DNA of 64,000 nt. Origin: Absidia repens (lineage: Eukaryota; Mucoromycota; Mucoromycetes; Mucorales; Cunninghamellaceae). Positions within the stretch are counted from its first letter, which is position 1. Each line of letters opens with the position of its first letter. Below the pieces are notes generated by a model. The model was not told where the DNA came from, made no database searches, and was given only the letters and a program-made list of their open reading frames with translations. The stretch lies in the NCBI GenBank assembly GCA_002105175.1, contig MCGE01000002.1:1426001-1490000 (forward strand). Direction: 5' to 3'. The translations under genes were made by a program, and so were the position numbers. Of the stretch, positions 11,833 through 23,021 are shown piece after piece.

Positions 11833-13054
11833 ATGGCCAACTTACCCGCCTACAATTACTCACCGTCAAAGTCATCCTATTCATTGGACTCTGTCGATCC
11901 AATGTCACCATGGTCTTACTACTCAGCTTACAGTAACAACGTGAATTCCGGTAATGACAACAATAACAACGGCGATGCTTTCAATGTGATGCAACCTTAC
12001 GAAATGAACCATTGGGAACAACAAGCTTCTTTGCAAAATATGTTAGAAAACTGGACACCACCGCCTGGTTCTGAACATGAACATATGCAAAAGCCCAATT
12101 TTTTGGATCTCCCGTCTGCTTCGCTCCCACCAACACCTCCAAACCAAACATTGACTTCATCCATTGGTCTGGAATTTTTGGCTACTCTCAACCCTCCCAA
12201 AGACATTATCCCGCCCTTATCATCTAGTGGCATCGACAATCCGTATTCTTCTTCTTTTGGAACAAGCAATCCAACATCAATGTTTACTTCTTCAGCAACC
12301 CCCACTTTTATGGCCACTCCATCAAACATGTCGTCGTCTTCTTCTTCCCCATCTTCCTCTGCTTCATCATTCTCTCCTCCGGTATTATCACTATTGCCAT
12401 TTTCCTCATCGTCATCATCCGCCAATAACAAGTATCGTCGTCGCTGTTCTGAAAATCCACTTCCTCGTGTCAATCGCCCCATCCGACGTCGAGCCTCATC
12501 TCAACCCTCTGTCGCATCGGTGGTATCTTTGACTGCTCACGAACCTACCTCTGAATATGTTGATGGTGTGGAATACATAACCTTCTTGTATTCTCATGAA
12601 CGTCTGGTGAAAGAATACACGGTGTGCGCTGATGTGGCAAGTATTGATGTGGATACGATTCCCATGCTATTTAAAGCTCAGAATACAGTAAGTCAGACTA
12701 TATGATGTTATTTATTATCGATCCTTTTTTGGGGAGAATCTATAAGCGTACTAAAATGGACTCTCTTTTTTTCGATAGATTTATCCAAGAGCTAATGTGG
12801 AACGAAACAAATATGATGGGAATCGATGGGATTATGAAACTTCTTGTAATGCCTTGGGATGGAAATTATGCTGGCTAAATCAATCACAACTCTGTGGTCG
12901 CCGCGGTCTTATTCAACGGGCTGTGGATTCTTATCGTAATCGTCATGCTGAAATGCGCTCACGAAGAGTGGCTCGACAACAAAAAGTTGCCAATGGGACC
13001 CTCCGAAAACGCAAATCCAAGAAATCGGTTAGTGTGGTTACGTCGTCCACTTAG
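11833..13054 (+). CDS. DUF8032-domain protein, putative transcription regulator
   Basis: 376-aa protein in two exons, 11833-12687 and 12779-13054. The N-terminal 240 residues are low complexity (Asn, Ser, Pro rich, as in transcription activation regions), followed by a basic patch RRRCSENPLPRVNRPIRRR. The C-terminal block runs from about residue 240: VEYITFLYSHERLVKEYTV, then after the intron RANVERNKYDGNRWDYETSC and GLIQRAVDSYRNRHAEMRSR. I recognise this as the conserved fungal domain DUF8032. It ends in a Lys/Arg-rich tail that could localise it to the nucleus. The reading frame extends 23 codons upstream of the chosen ATG, but that stretch is Phe-rich and encoded by a pyrimidine tract, while 11833 has a good context (TCATGGCC). 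Biochemical function is unknown; DNA binding is inference. Confidence 0.85.
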
Positions 13055-13895
13055 TTTTTAGTTTGTTTTCTTCTTTATCATTTATTGTCCATAGCACTTC
13101 TTCTTTTTTTATCGCACTGACTACTATTACATACGTTTACTGATTATACTTTGTACATATATCTTTTTCTTCAATTACATCCATTATTCATTACTAGTTA
13201 CAACCCCGTTACTTTATCACAATAAAAATATTTTGCTTACATATCCTTCGAAACAAAAAGAAATCTTAGTTTATATCCACGCTGTCTTTGTCAGTAGTTG
13301 TCATACAATTAGAATAGATACAACCTCTTTGAAATGAAAAATGTTTTTTTTTCTATTATAGTCTACCGTCTTCTGATCTTTTTTTTTTTTTTCTTTTTTT
13401 TTTTTTTGGACATTCAGACCGTACATTGACATTTTCATATCCAGAAACCCTTTAATCATCGCATCAGGCAATATAGTTTCGTTTCAAAAATGAAACATTG
13501 CCTCGTCCGTATCTAACCATATCATATTTAAACCCCAATTCTCATCATACCACCTCCGTCATCATATCATCACCCTCATCACCTTCATCATATCATCACC
13601 TTGATCATACCATCATTCTTTGAGTAGCACATTATTGTGTTCCGTATATTAAAAATATTAGTTGAGTACCAACATGGTAAATGTGCACCGCTTCATGTCA
13701 ACCCTTTATTTTCTTTCTTTTGCATGACATTCTGCAGCTAACCCAGTCACCCACTAGTCCGCATGGAACCAACATCGAATGCCAGTTCAAAAAAACATAT
13801 AAAATGAAATTTGAATATTTATTAATTAATTGTCAATAAAAACAAAACCTAGTCTAAGCTATATCTAACAACTACACAATACTCCACCAAGCCAT
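13055..13895. other. Convergent intergenic region with a short tandem repeat
   Basis: Holds the 3' flanks of the DUF8032 gene and URA4. AATAAA at about 13222 is a likely polyadenylation signal of the former. Poly-T tracts occur around 13380-13408. No gene is recognised. Confidence 0.5.
13551..13620. repeat. Imperfect CATCATATCATCACC minisatellite
   Basis: A pyrimidine/ATC-rich tandem array built from the words TCATCATATCATCACC and CTCATCACCT, repeated about twice with further partial units. Non-coding, in the 3' flanking region. Probably slippage-derived. Confidence 0.6.
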
Positions 13896-15130
13896 CTAAC
13901 AAAAGTTTTGAGCAATCTTCCATCCAATATCCTTATTCGCCAAGAAGGGAACAACAGTACCAGCTTGAGGGTTTTCACTTGAGATTTGATAACCTGCAGG
14001 CACCACGACATTTTCCTCCTTGACCAAAGTCACCTTGCGGTCTTCAAATCCTTCCTTTTGTGTCAACCCATAGAATTGGCGTCCAAAATGGCATGCAAAA
14101 TTTTCCAATTTGTCCAATGCGCCCATACTATCAAAGATTTTGGCAAGGTAAGGGAGCACAAGGGGCGTTGTGAAGACACCAGCATGAGCATGAGCAGTTT
14201 CCTTGACATGGCTAGGATGAGGAGCTGAATCTGTGCCGAGGAAGAAGCGAGGATGACCTATATAATAAACAATACAGCATATGAATATCAACGCATTCTC
14301 TATATCTAAAAAAGAAAGAGAGAGATAGAGAAATCCTTACCAGAAGCCACCACTTCACGAAGAGCTTGACGATCTTGAGGGTACTTGGCGACGGGTTTAC
14401 AGAAGTGATGTGCTTGACCAGCCCAGTCGTCGACAATCAGTTGCAGATGATGCACCGTAATAGAGCAAGCAACAGTATCACCAAGGCGTTTGACCATTTG
14501 CACCGCTGCTTCCGAGGTAGCATGTTCCAAGACAATCTTGAGTTTGGGGAAAGCGTTGTGGATCTTTTCCAATTGAGGCAAGAATTTTTCTTCGGCATTC
14601 ATCACACAGATATTCTTGTTGTTGTCGCTGGGGATTTCACCGTGTAGATTGAGCACCATGCCTTCTTCTTCCATCGCCTGGAATACTGGATAGTAGATTT
14701 CATACGATTCAATACCCGCGTCACTGTTCGTCGTTACACCACGAGGATACGACTTGACACCTGCAATCCCTGCCTTGCTAGCCTTGCGTACTTCGTCTAC
14801 TGTCAATTCAGGCGATAAATACAACGTCATGTAGAACGTCACTTGAGGTGCCAAGGCTTCCAATTCTTGCTTGTATTTCAAAGCCATGTCCGTGTTGGTA
14901 ATAGGAGGTTGTAAGTTAGGCTACAAAACAAATAATGGGTTCATTGAGTGAGTAAAAATTTTAAAACAATAATAAACATTTTTTATTTGTTGTTGTTTCT
15001 CTTTTACCATAATGTAAGCTAATGACACGCCACCAGCAGCCACTTGAGGAGTGACCATTTTCATCATTTCAGATTGTCGAAGATGAAGATGGAAATCACA
15101 AGCCGAAGGAATAGTTATGGAAGTGGTCAT
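13896..15130 (-). CDS. URA4: Dihydroorotase
   Basis: Third enzyme of de novo pyrimidine synthesis, cyclising carbamoyl aspartate to dihydroorotate; cytosolic zinc enzyme. 354 aa, close to yeast Ura4 (364). Exons 15130-15008, 14920-14341, 14257-13896, sum 1065, in frame. Visible signature residues of the class II dihydroorotase family: metal-binding HLHLRQ near the N-terminus, GVKSYPRG with the lysine expected to be carbamylated, NLHGE and LEHATSEAA (metal histidines), and GTDSAPHP with the catalytic Asp. The start MTTSITIPSACDFHLHLRQ gives the usual short N-terminus before the first metal motif. It is convergent with the DUF8032 gene and has no operon-like context. Identification is firm. Confidence 0.95.
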
Positions 15131-16289
15131 GATAGAAAGGATATTTGGTTTTGGACAAAAGAAAGAAAGAAAAAAGGGAAGAAAAAAAAAATAGAAGGAA
15201 AGGCAAAAAAAAAAGACAAAGACTGGGTTCATTCATTCTCAGCCACCCCGGATTTCTTATTTTGGCAATGTGAGCGAGATTAAAGATTCAATAAAACAAC
15301 TGAAATTCTGCAATAATTAAACAATAAAAAGTGGTTAAATGACATTATAGAAATATTCAATCCACTGTACGAGGGGGCCATAAAAAAGGTCAACCTTTCA
15401 ATATTGCAGTAAAACCCAACATTAACGATGCCCAGAATATCAATACTTTTCTAGAAAACATTCATTGTTAGATGTGAAATATCGTCTTTCGAATAGCGTT
15501 ATTACTTTTTTTTTTTTATACTCTTAGACATCATTCAATTTGAGTGCGGTTGAGGTTGGGTGCAAGTTTGGGCAGATAGCTCTTTGAGCCATTAATATAA
15601 AATATAGGATAGAGACACAAGAGCATTTCATTTTGATTCCAGAAAGAACTGTGATTGATATGTGGAGTGTTAGAAGGATAAACGTAAACAAGGAAACTCG
15701 ATCTTTCATTGACAAATAGTGAGGAGGAATTCAATAGAGTCTAGAATGCGTATAGAGTCCTTCAATTTACAGCATCAACAATGCACACCAACCACCTTTT
15801 AAATAAACATTAATGAAGTAGCAAACATTTTTTGTATCAATATCTAGCAAGCTCAGAAACAACCACCCCCTAGGATAATACCGAGCATGTCACGCTCCTC
15901 GCCAAAAATATAAAAATATAGACTAACGGTTCCCAGTCTGCCGAATACCGCTGTCCGGGGAATCCTGAATGATGGTAAACAATAAAGTCGGCTAATAAAA
16001 TACCCCTCAGGCGTAACCCACGCAAATAACATACATCAAAAACATAGTACATGGGATATATGAGAGGCAGCATGAGGAGACTGTTGGTGGATGTGGAGAA
16101 TACTCAATACTAACCTACGGATCATTGTACAAAAGGGTCCTCTATACTGCACAATGCATACAAGACGTGATAAAGGCTTAAGAGGTATCTTCTATTGAAC
16201 TAAAACCATTGTCAACAGAAATCTAAAGGGGGAGATGGTAAAAAAGGATCTCCTGTCCAAAACATAAAAAAGACTAATGGGACATGTTT
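15131..16289. other. Intergenic, no gene recognised
   Basis: Upstream region of URA4 followed by AT-rich sequence leading into an R1 repeat. The stretch 15860-16250 may be an eroded outer part of that repeat, judged by position only. Short reading frames here lack protein character. Confidence 0.4.
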
Positions 16290-16640
16290 TTCATTGAGGT
16301 AAGTAAAAGAGGACATATTTTATTAGATATAGATACAAACTATGACAAACTGGCATTAAACTAAGCTAATGAAAATTCCAAAAAGCCAACAAATAATGGT
16401 AGTCCCAAATCTTGAATCCAAAATGACAGGGTTTCCCCATGCACCTTGTAATCCCTGTTCTGAAACCCCTTCTAAACTAGCCCTGACACTAATCTATGAT
16501 CACTATAACCTTAGGGAAGTTGAATGGTGAGGGAAAAAAAAAAAAAAAAAAAAAAAGAAAGAAAGAAAGAAAGAAAAACGAGAAAAACGAGAAAAATAAA
16601 AATAAAAAATTAGGCGTGCGGGGTGTAAAATATTTTCTGG
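16290..16640 (-). repeat. Dispersed repeat R1, copy F
   Basis: Reverse-oriented R1 copy. The core carries one mismatch (forward AAATGACAGGGTTTCCCCAT). On the repeat's sense strand it ends with the TTAGTTTAG box, an AATAAAATATGTCC word and a CATTAGTC sub-repeat shared with copy A. A long purine tract (about 16529-16580) corresponds to the pyrimidine tract of the other copies. Confidence 0.72.
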
Positions 16641-18091
16641 TGCCTCTCACTGAACTGCAGTTTTGATGACCTTTCCAGAAGACCGCTGTCTTGATAGATA
16701 TAGCATAACTACATTACCCGCAATAATGATGATATTTGATCTTTTCCGGTGATATCTTTATTGCGGGTTCCTACTGTATAATGGTCGCGTACCCGTTCCC
16801 ATTAATAAAACTTCTGAACATACCAATTATCTTTCTGCTTAAAAAACGGATCCTTTTCGTTCAAAATTATGTTTCGACTAAATCCGGTCAGACATTCTAG
16901 TTGATTTACAAATTATTTCTCTCTTGAAGAAATAATTCCCCTGAACGGACTTTGAAGCCTCAAATCAATTTTCTTTTTTTTCACTTTCTCTTTACAACTG
17001 GCTGAATTTTACCCTAAGAAGTTCTGACGCTCACTCTATAAAAAATAAAACCCTACAAAAACAAACCTAAGTTACTGCCGAATAACCAAAATTAACCATA
17101 ACACTTTTACTCCAACTTTTGATACCCGAGTCTGAATTTTAGTTTAGTTTAGTTTTTTGACTTGATCAAAGCCTTTATTCATTTTATTGACGTTATTATT
17201 TTCATTTCTGAAAACAATACATCACAACCCGGACTTTCAAGTCTAATTCTATGTCGAGGATCGGCCTGAGGTCGCTAACAACAATAAACCTGCAGTCACC
17301 TTTGCTATCTTAGTGACTAAAGATGCCTCTGTACTACCCTTGACGATTTTCCCCTGATGACCTTGAACCACACCATGCTCAAGTTAAAGTTCGATCCCGA
17401 ATCACTCTGTCGATTTTTTTCTTGGTGAACTCGAACGACCCCTTTGTTTTAACCACCTCTGACCTCGAACCATCTCAAATCTCATCGTGCCTCGCTTTCG
17501 ACCAACCTTATATCCTTTTTCTTTTCTCTTTAGTTTTTTTCAGTTTTCTCAATATATCAAATAAAACTTTGTACAAAGGTTATTACACCACCAAATTATC
17601 TACTGTTTCTATTGGATCATAGAAACCTCTTTTATTTTTGACTACAAGCCCTCTTTTTATTTTATTTTTACTATGTGTTATACACTATATTTTTATTGAA
17701 TCAACAAAGGTCAATACTTTTCTTTTTATTTTATTTTACTTTTCCAAGTTTATTTTTTATAAACTTTCTCTACAGTTGGACTTTATCTACAAAAGTTCTG
17801 GTGCTCACTACTATCAATTCTATTTTTGTCCGATTCAGGAACGTTATTTCAAATTCCGCCCAAGGAACAAATTTATTTTCAAGCTCTAAACAAGCAAAAG
17901 CTATACTAAAGGATAACTCAAGACATCCTATTCAACCCAGAAAAACATAAAAAACCTACAAAAACACAATCCAGTTGGACTAAAATCACAAATTTAGCCG
18001 CAACAGCCGTAACAGACCTAACAACCGCAAGAATCGAGAATTTATCCAAATGTGGAAAAAAAACATCCGTCATGATGAATGACAAAAGCTA
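16641..18091. other. AT-rich intergenic region with a diverged direct repeat
   Basis: No gene recognised. Two passages about 780 bases apart look related: 16985-17040 (ACTTTCTCTTTACAACTGG, then AGTTCTGACGCTCACT) and 17758-17812 (ACTTTCTCTACAGTTGG, then AGTTCTGGTGCTCACT). This may be a remnant of a terminal-repeat element, but no internal coding sequence is visible. Confidence 0.35.
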
Positions 18092-18163
18092 GGGCTTCTC
18101 CGGGAATCGAACCCGGGACCTCTCGCACCCTAAGCGAGAATTATACCACTAAACCAAGAAGCC
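18092..18163 (-). tRNA. tRNA-Pro (AGG), intronless
   Basis: Reverse strand, 72 nt. The acceptor stem GGCTTCT pairs with AGAAGCC. The A box region TGGTTTAGTGG and B box GGTTCGATTCC are intact. The anticodon stem CTCGC/GCGAG encloses the loop TTAGGGT, so the anticodon is AGG, decoding CCU (and CCC by inosine). The T arm CCCGG/CCGGG is perfect, and the sequence closely follows the eukaryotic tRNA-Pro consensus. Confidence 0.96.
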
Positions 18164-18217
18164 TTATATATTTCTTTAATCAAGAGCATCTATATAAGCA
18201 AAAACCATTTTGAAGGA

Positions 18218-18232
18218 CACGTGCTACACGTG
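18218..18232. promoter_or_regulatory. Tandem CACGTG E-boxes
   Basis: Two CACGTG palindromes start 9 bases apart (18218 and 18227) within a tandem CACGTGMTA pattern. They lie 55 bases upstream of the tRNA-Pro gene and 300 bases upstream of the phosphotransferase ATG. bHLH factors of the Pho4/Cbf1 type bind this core; which gene is targeted, if any, is unknown. Confidence 0.4.
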
Positions 18233-18531
18233 ATATGCTTTCTGTTCTCATTTCTGGCCTTTGCTAGCCCGTGCATTGTAATGTATATTTAATGGCGTCT
18301 ACTATGAATAGTTGAAGGCTTTTGGGTAGCTTATAGACGTTGTCTTTGGAAAGGCCATGGTGGATTCAGGTACATACAGGCACAATCGAATGTTTTCAAA
18401 TGAATCTTGAAACTCCGCATTTTTTTTTTTTTTTTATGTGGACTGAGAAAAATTTAAAATCGATTTTCAGGTCTTCTGCTTCCTTTTTTATTTTATTTTA
18501 CCTTATATCATCATATTTTTTTTGCTCAATT

Positions 18532-19377
18532 ATGACAAAGGAAGGCCAAAATACATCAGCTGTACGCTCAGGGTAATCAAAAGTTCCTTATTTTTATTCC
18601 TTTTCTCCTTCCATCATCTCACACTATTTTTTATTATATTTTTAAACACCACATCATTGAATATGCTGGTATATTTAGACATGAACTTAACAACGCGTCT
18701 TTAGAGGCATACCTTATCAACCAAATCCCGGGTTTCAAGGCTCCATTGACTGTATCTCAATTCTCTTTTGGCCAAAGTAAGTGTTATTAAAGACAACGCA
18801 GAGATGCTCTCACTAAAAAGAAAACAAATATGTTCCTCTTTTTAATAGGCAATCCGACATATTTACTGAAGGATGGAAAGTAAGTAGAAAAACAAAAATG
18901 AAGTTCATGTAAGATCAGCGGTGTATATTATGATTTGACGACGATGTTCTATATTTTGCAGCCAACAACAATATGTTCTTCGCAAAAAGCCTCCTGGTGC
19001 ACTGTTGTCGAAGACTGCACACGCTATTGAACGTGAATATCGTATTATCAGTGCCCTTGGCCAGCATACAAATGTCCCTGTCCCCAAAGTCTATGCCTTA
19101 TGTGAAGATGCAAGTGTCATTGGAACACCATTTTATGTAAGTAAACACCCCTCTCTCATTATCAGCAAATGTTCTACAGAGCATCAAGGAACAGTAACAC
19201 AGTCATTTGGGACTGACATACAATTAATCTAGGTTATGGAATTCCTAAAAGGCCGTATTTTTGAAGATGTCCGTATGCTCTCATTGCCTTTTGAAGACCG
19301 TAGACAGTGGTAAGGAAAACACACAATACATCAAATACAGAGACATGAATAGAATGAATGCATTAAAGTAATCCATA

Positions 19378-19408
<31 letters not shown>

Positions 19409-20273
19409 TGCTTTAGTTGGTTCTCTGCGCTGAAAACTCTGGCCTTACTTCATCAGGTTGATTTCAAAGCCATTGGATTGGAATCCTATGGTCGTAATTC
19501 TGGATTTTATGAACGTCAAATGAAATCACTGCACAAGGTTTCAAAGGCCCAAGCTGCTGTGGTAGACAAGGAAACTGGTGAAAAAGTGGCTGATCTTCCT
19601 CGATTGGATGAAATGTTTGCATGGTTCAAGAAAAATCAACCCAAAGATGCTGCGACTATTGTCCATGGTGACTTCAAGGTAGGTTATTGACCCCCCCCAA
19701 AAAAAGGTCGATCTCTATGATAATTGCATTGCTAAATCTCAACACTTTGTTTTATTATAGATTGATAATTTGGTGTTCCATCCTACTGAATGTCGAGTGA
19801 TTGGCATTTTGGATTGGGAATTATCCACTATCGGTCATCCTTACTCCGATTTGGCCAATCTTCTTCAACCATTTTATATCCCTGCTGGCCCTGAAGGTGG
19901 ATTCATGAATGCCAAAGACCCTTTGCCTATTCCTGGCTCCCAAGAGTTGATGCAAGTATATTGTCAACAAAGCCAACAGTCTTTCCCTATCCCTCAATGG
20001 ATGTTTGCTGTAGCCTTCTCGCATTTTAGAGTAAGGAGTGATTCAAAATGCTGATGGCGTTTTTATTTATTTATTTATTTATTCATTTTTACACTTTTAT
20101 ATTATATCTAGTTGGCTGTGATTACTCAAGGAATTGCTGCTCGTGTTGCCCGAAAACAAGCATCGTCTGCTCGCGCTAAAGAAATAGCATCCAAGTCTAT
20201 ACCCATGACAATTTTGGCACTGATGATTGTGGATCAAGGCAATTTGGTTGGTGACAATGATAGTAAACTTTAG
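18532..20273 (+). CDS. ACAD10/11-type aminoglycoside phosphotransferase-fold kinase
   Basis: 371-aa protein of the APH/choline-kinase fold, matching the N-terminal kinase domain of acyl-CoA dehydrogenase family members 10/11; here it is a stand-alone protein without the dehydrogenase part. In animals the fused kinase phosphorylates 4-hydroxyacyl-CoAs. Eight exons: 18532-18572, 18679-18776, 18849-18879, 18962-19136, 19233-19309, 19417-19678, 19761-20030, 20112-20273 (sum 1116, in frame). Motifs: an N-lobe with [20 protein letters not shown] (ATP-binding Lys region), EREYRII, the catalytic loop [14 protein letters not shown] with the HGD Asp and Asn, and [16 protein letters not shown] (the DFG equivalent). 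Exon 3 is only 31 nt. Substrate is inferred from family only. Two CACGTG motifs lie 300 bases upstream. Confidence 0.9.
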
Positions 20274-20744
20274 ATCACCCCTCCCCTCTTCTATATCCAT
20301 ATCTTTTTACCAATAGTTTAGTTTTTCTATACTATATGTATTCTTGATGATGTTAAATACACGAATAAAATGAATATTGTTACAAATATTATATGCAGCC
20401 TTTTGATGATGTTGTTGTACTGTATGTATTGTGCTTTTCTTTCAGTCTATGCCTTTAAAAAAAGTGGGGAACAATAAAGCCAGTGAAGATTGTTGACACT
20501 TGCCATTCCAACATGTGAAAAATCCAATCACAATACTTTATCAATTCTCTCACCCTCACCAATGACCACAAACAAACCACTTTTTTTTTCCATACTAATA
20601 TATATATATATGTGCATATCTATATATTATGTCATAATAAAAGTAAAGCTGAATATTTGTTGTTTATTTCATATGCATTAAAAAAGAAGAGTAGTCAAAA
20701 ATTATACTATAATACACTACAGCTATGACTATACTACGTCTAAA

Positions 20745-21590
20745 TCTAAACAGTGTACTGTGCGCTTTCTTCAAAAGGGATGGCACCGCAAAAGTTATCC
20801 ATTTTGATCAACTTGATTCCTGCCATACTATTTAGTAGTAGTGGTATAACGTTGATGTTGATCAATTCATATCGTATACAGTCACTCCTCAATTTTTTTT
20901 TTTTGTATGTCTTACCTTTGACAATCCTCTTCATCTTCAGTAGTACTCATGCTAATCCAGTGATAAAATACTGCCTTGAATATCGTCACACATAAATAAT
21001 TTTACTAGTAAATTGTCATCATCAGACAACCATTAGTAATATATACATTTGGATTTGACTTGATCATCACTGTTTTTTTATTTTGTCTTACCTCGGATCT
21101 TGACCCGCATACTTGAATGACCAAAAAGTTGCCAGGTTTGATCATCGTTGCCAATAGCATGATGATGATTATGAGATCTAGCACCGCAAAAAAACAAAAA
21201 CAAAAACGAAAAAAAAAAAAAAAAACGAAAATCAAAACCCGTCAACATATGCATAGATCGAGTATGCGATATACCCAAATTCAAATAAGCCAAATTTTGT
21301 TAGTGAGTGAGGTTTTTTTTTTTTTTTTTTTTTGTTTTTGAGATCCAGTTGTCAGTTGGTTACCAGCAGTAAAAAGTATTTCTAAAGCTATATTACAAAA
21401 TAAAATAAAACAAGAGCTATATGAAAACCGCGTCGAGTTGAACAGTTGTAATTTTTTACCTACTTCGTGAGGAGATTCAGTTTCAATAGTCGTCCGCAGT
21501 GCTAAAGTGCTCAGCCTGGGTCACTTGGTTGAACAAGTCAAGATAAACTTGACCTATTTCAGGATAATTATCAGTAGTATGTGATTCCAT
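20745..21590 (-). other. Possible small spliced gene, structure unresolved
   Basis: Several reverse-strand segments look exon-like but do not join into one convincing frame. A 35-codon frame begins at about 21590 (MESHTTDNYPEIGQVYLDLF) and ends at TGA. A segment at about 21088-21181 ends in a strong donor (CCGAG|GTAAG). A short segment at about 20916-20951 has good splice sites on both sides and reads MSTTEDEEDCQ. It joins in frame to a terminal segment at about 20745-20830 reading MAGIKLIKMDNFCGAIPFEE and ending in TAG. The last two fit each other; their link upstream does not. I do not recognise a family. It may be a real small protein gene, a long non-coding RNA, or chance. Confidence 0.3.
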
Positions 21591-21957
21591 GAATGTAGAT
21601 TTCTGTGTGTGTGTGTGTGTGTGTGCAAAAAAGCAAAAGAAAGAGAACAGGAAAAAAAAAAGCAGGCTCGTGACTGAGGAAGTCTATAAGTGGAGGGGCT
21701 GGAATTGAATATATAGTTGCACAAATGGTGCGTTTTTTTTTTGTTGAACCCTTATGACATTACAATAAAATAGGGAATCACCCACAATTAACATGTGTTA
21801 TTAAAAGGTCAATGCGTTGAGGCTCTAGAGTGCACGTACAAAAGGGTCGTGGGAATGGGTGCAAAATCAAGGGAGGAAGTGGGGTCAGAATAGTAGAAGG
21901 AACAGATAATACTGTACTGCTTAGAGCATTTGTATCGATTGCTGATATATATATGAA

Positions 21958-21965
21958 TATATAAA
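21958..21965 (+). promoter_or_regulatory. TATA box of C2H2 factor gene
   Basis: TATATAAA, 89 bases upstream of the chosen ATG of the zinc-finger gene, followed by a pyrimidine-rich leader. Position and sequence fit a core promoter element. Confidence 0.5.
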
Positions 21966-22053
21966 CAAATACGACATGACCTGGATAAAAAGAGACTTTC
22001 TTTTTATTCTTCTCCTTTCTCTCTTTTTTTTTTTCCAATTTCTATCCATCATC

Positions 22054-22594
22054 ATGAACATTGCCGAATTATTAATACCGGTGCCTGAATCATCATATCA
22101 AAAGACATCCTCGAAAGTCGTCACCAAAAAATTCCCCTGTTCATGGCCAGACTGTGCCAAATCTTTTGGTAAATGCATATTCGTGTATTGAGGGCGGCGA
22201 TTTAAATTCCACAATATAGTCATGTACCAATTTTTTTTTTCTTTCTTTCATTCGATCTCGCTTTATAGGTCGACCTTCTGATGCAACAAGACACTATAGA
22301 ATCCATACAAATGACAGAAGATTTGTATGTGAATTACCTTTTTGTGGCAAACGATTCATACAGGTGAGGACGGGAGAGGAATGACTGATCATTATTACTC
22401 ATAAACTGCTATCTTTTGTAGAGATCCGCACTGACAGTACATCGTCGAACTCATTCTAAGGAACGACCTCATCACTGTGAATTTATTGGTTGTTCCAAAA
22501 CCTTTAGTGACTCTAGCTCTTTGGCCAGACACAGGCAAGTAACAAAAAACGGTAGTGGGCAAGGGCAATTTTAGAGTTACAATTTATTTACCTT

Positions 22595-22633
<39 letters not shown>

Positions 22634-23021
22634 CAGGCGAATCCATACAGGTGACCGACCTTACAAGTGCAATACTTGCAAGAAAAGCTATACAAAGAAA
22701 TATCTGCTGGTATGCCATACACAACGACAATGCTGCGATGGACAACAGCAACTGACAATGGAGGCAATGCCGACAAGTTCGCCAGTCAACACCCGTCTCT
22801 CCCAGGGCCACCATGATCTTGTCACTCCATCCCCTACCACAGCCTCATTATCTTATTATTCATATCATCAATACAACAAATCTTATTCGTCTCCTGTGTC
22901 ACCGTCCTCCACATATTTTACCTCAAATGTTGTTGACTCATCCCCCAATTCCTCCCCTTCTTCTATGATATCATCATTTTCTTCCCCCTTTCCTTATTCC
23001 CCAAACTCTTTCCCAATTTAA
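22054..23021 (+). CDS. C2H2 zinc-finger transcription factor, four fingers
   Basis: 235-aa putative DNA-binding protein. Exons 22054-22168, 22269-22363, 22422-22534, 22637-23021 (sum 708, in frame). Finger 1 [19 protein letters not shown], finger 2 [19 protein letters not shown], finger 3 [19 protein letters not shown], finger 4 [17 protein letters not shown] with a Cys as its last ligand (QRQC). TGEKP-like linkers are present (THSKERP, IHTGDRP). The tail is Ser/Pro/Tyr-rich. Intron 3 must use a GC donor (AG|GCAAG): it joins HR to RIHTG, whereas splicing at the nearby GT hits a stop. Exons break inside the fingers. A longer in-frame start upstream (21976) is encoded by a pyrimidine-rich leader and is less likely. 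Target genes are unknown. Confidence 0.9.

Larger units (their letters stand above)
20274..22053. other. Intergenic region, 1.8 kb
   Basis: Contains the 3' flank of the phosphotransferase gene, an unresolved possible small spliced gene (listed separately), poly-A/T and (GT)n tracts (21605-21625), and the promoter of the C2H2 factor. No other feature is supported. Confidence 0.45.

Noticed and set aside
12164..12532. Long alternative frames over the DUF8032 N-terminal region, both strands
   Set aside because: Shadows of a Ser/Pro/Asn-rich coding region; the DUF8032 frame is the only one with conserved sequence.
13550..13620. Possible CRISPR-like spaced repeats
   Set aside because: Units are contiguous, low-complexity and without unique spacers; the organism is eukaryotic.
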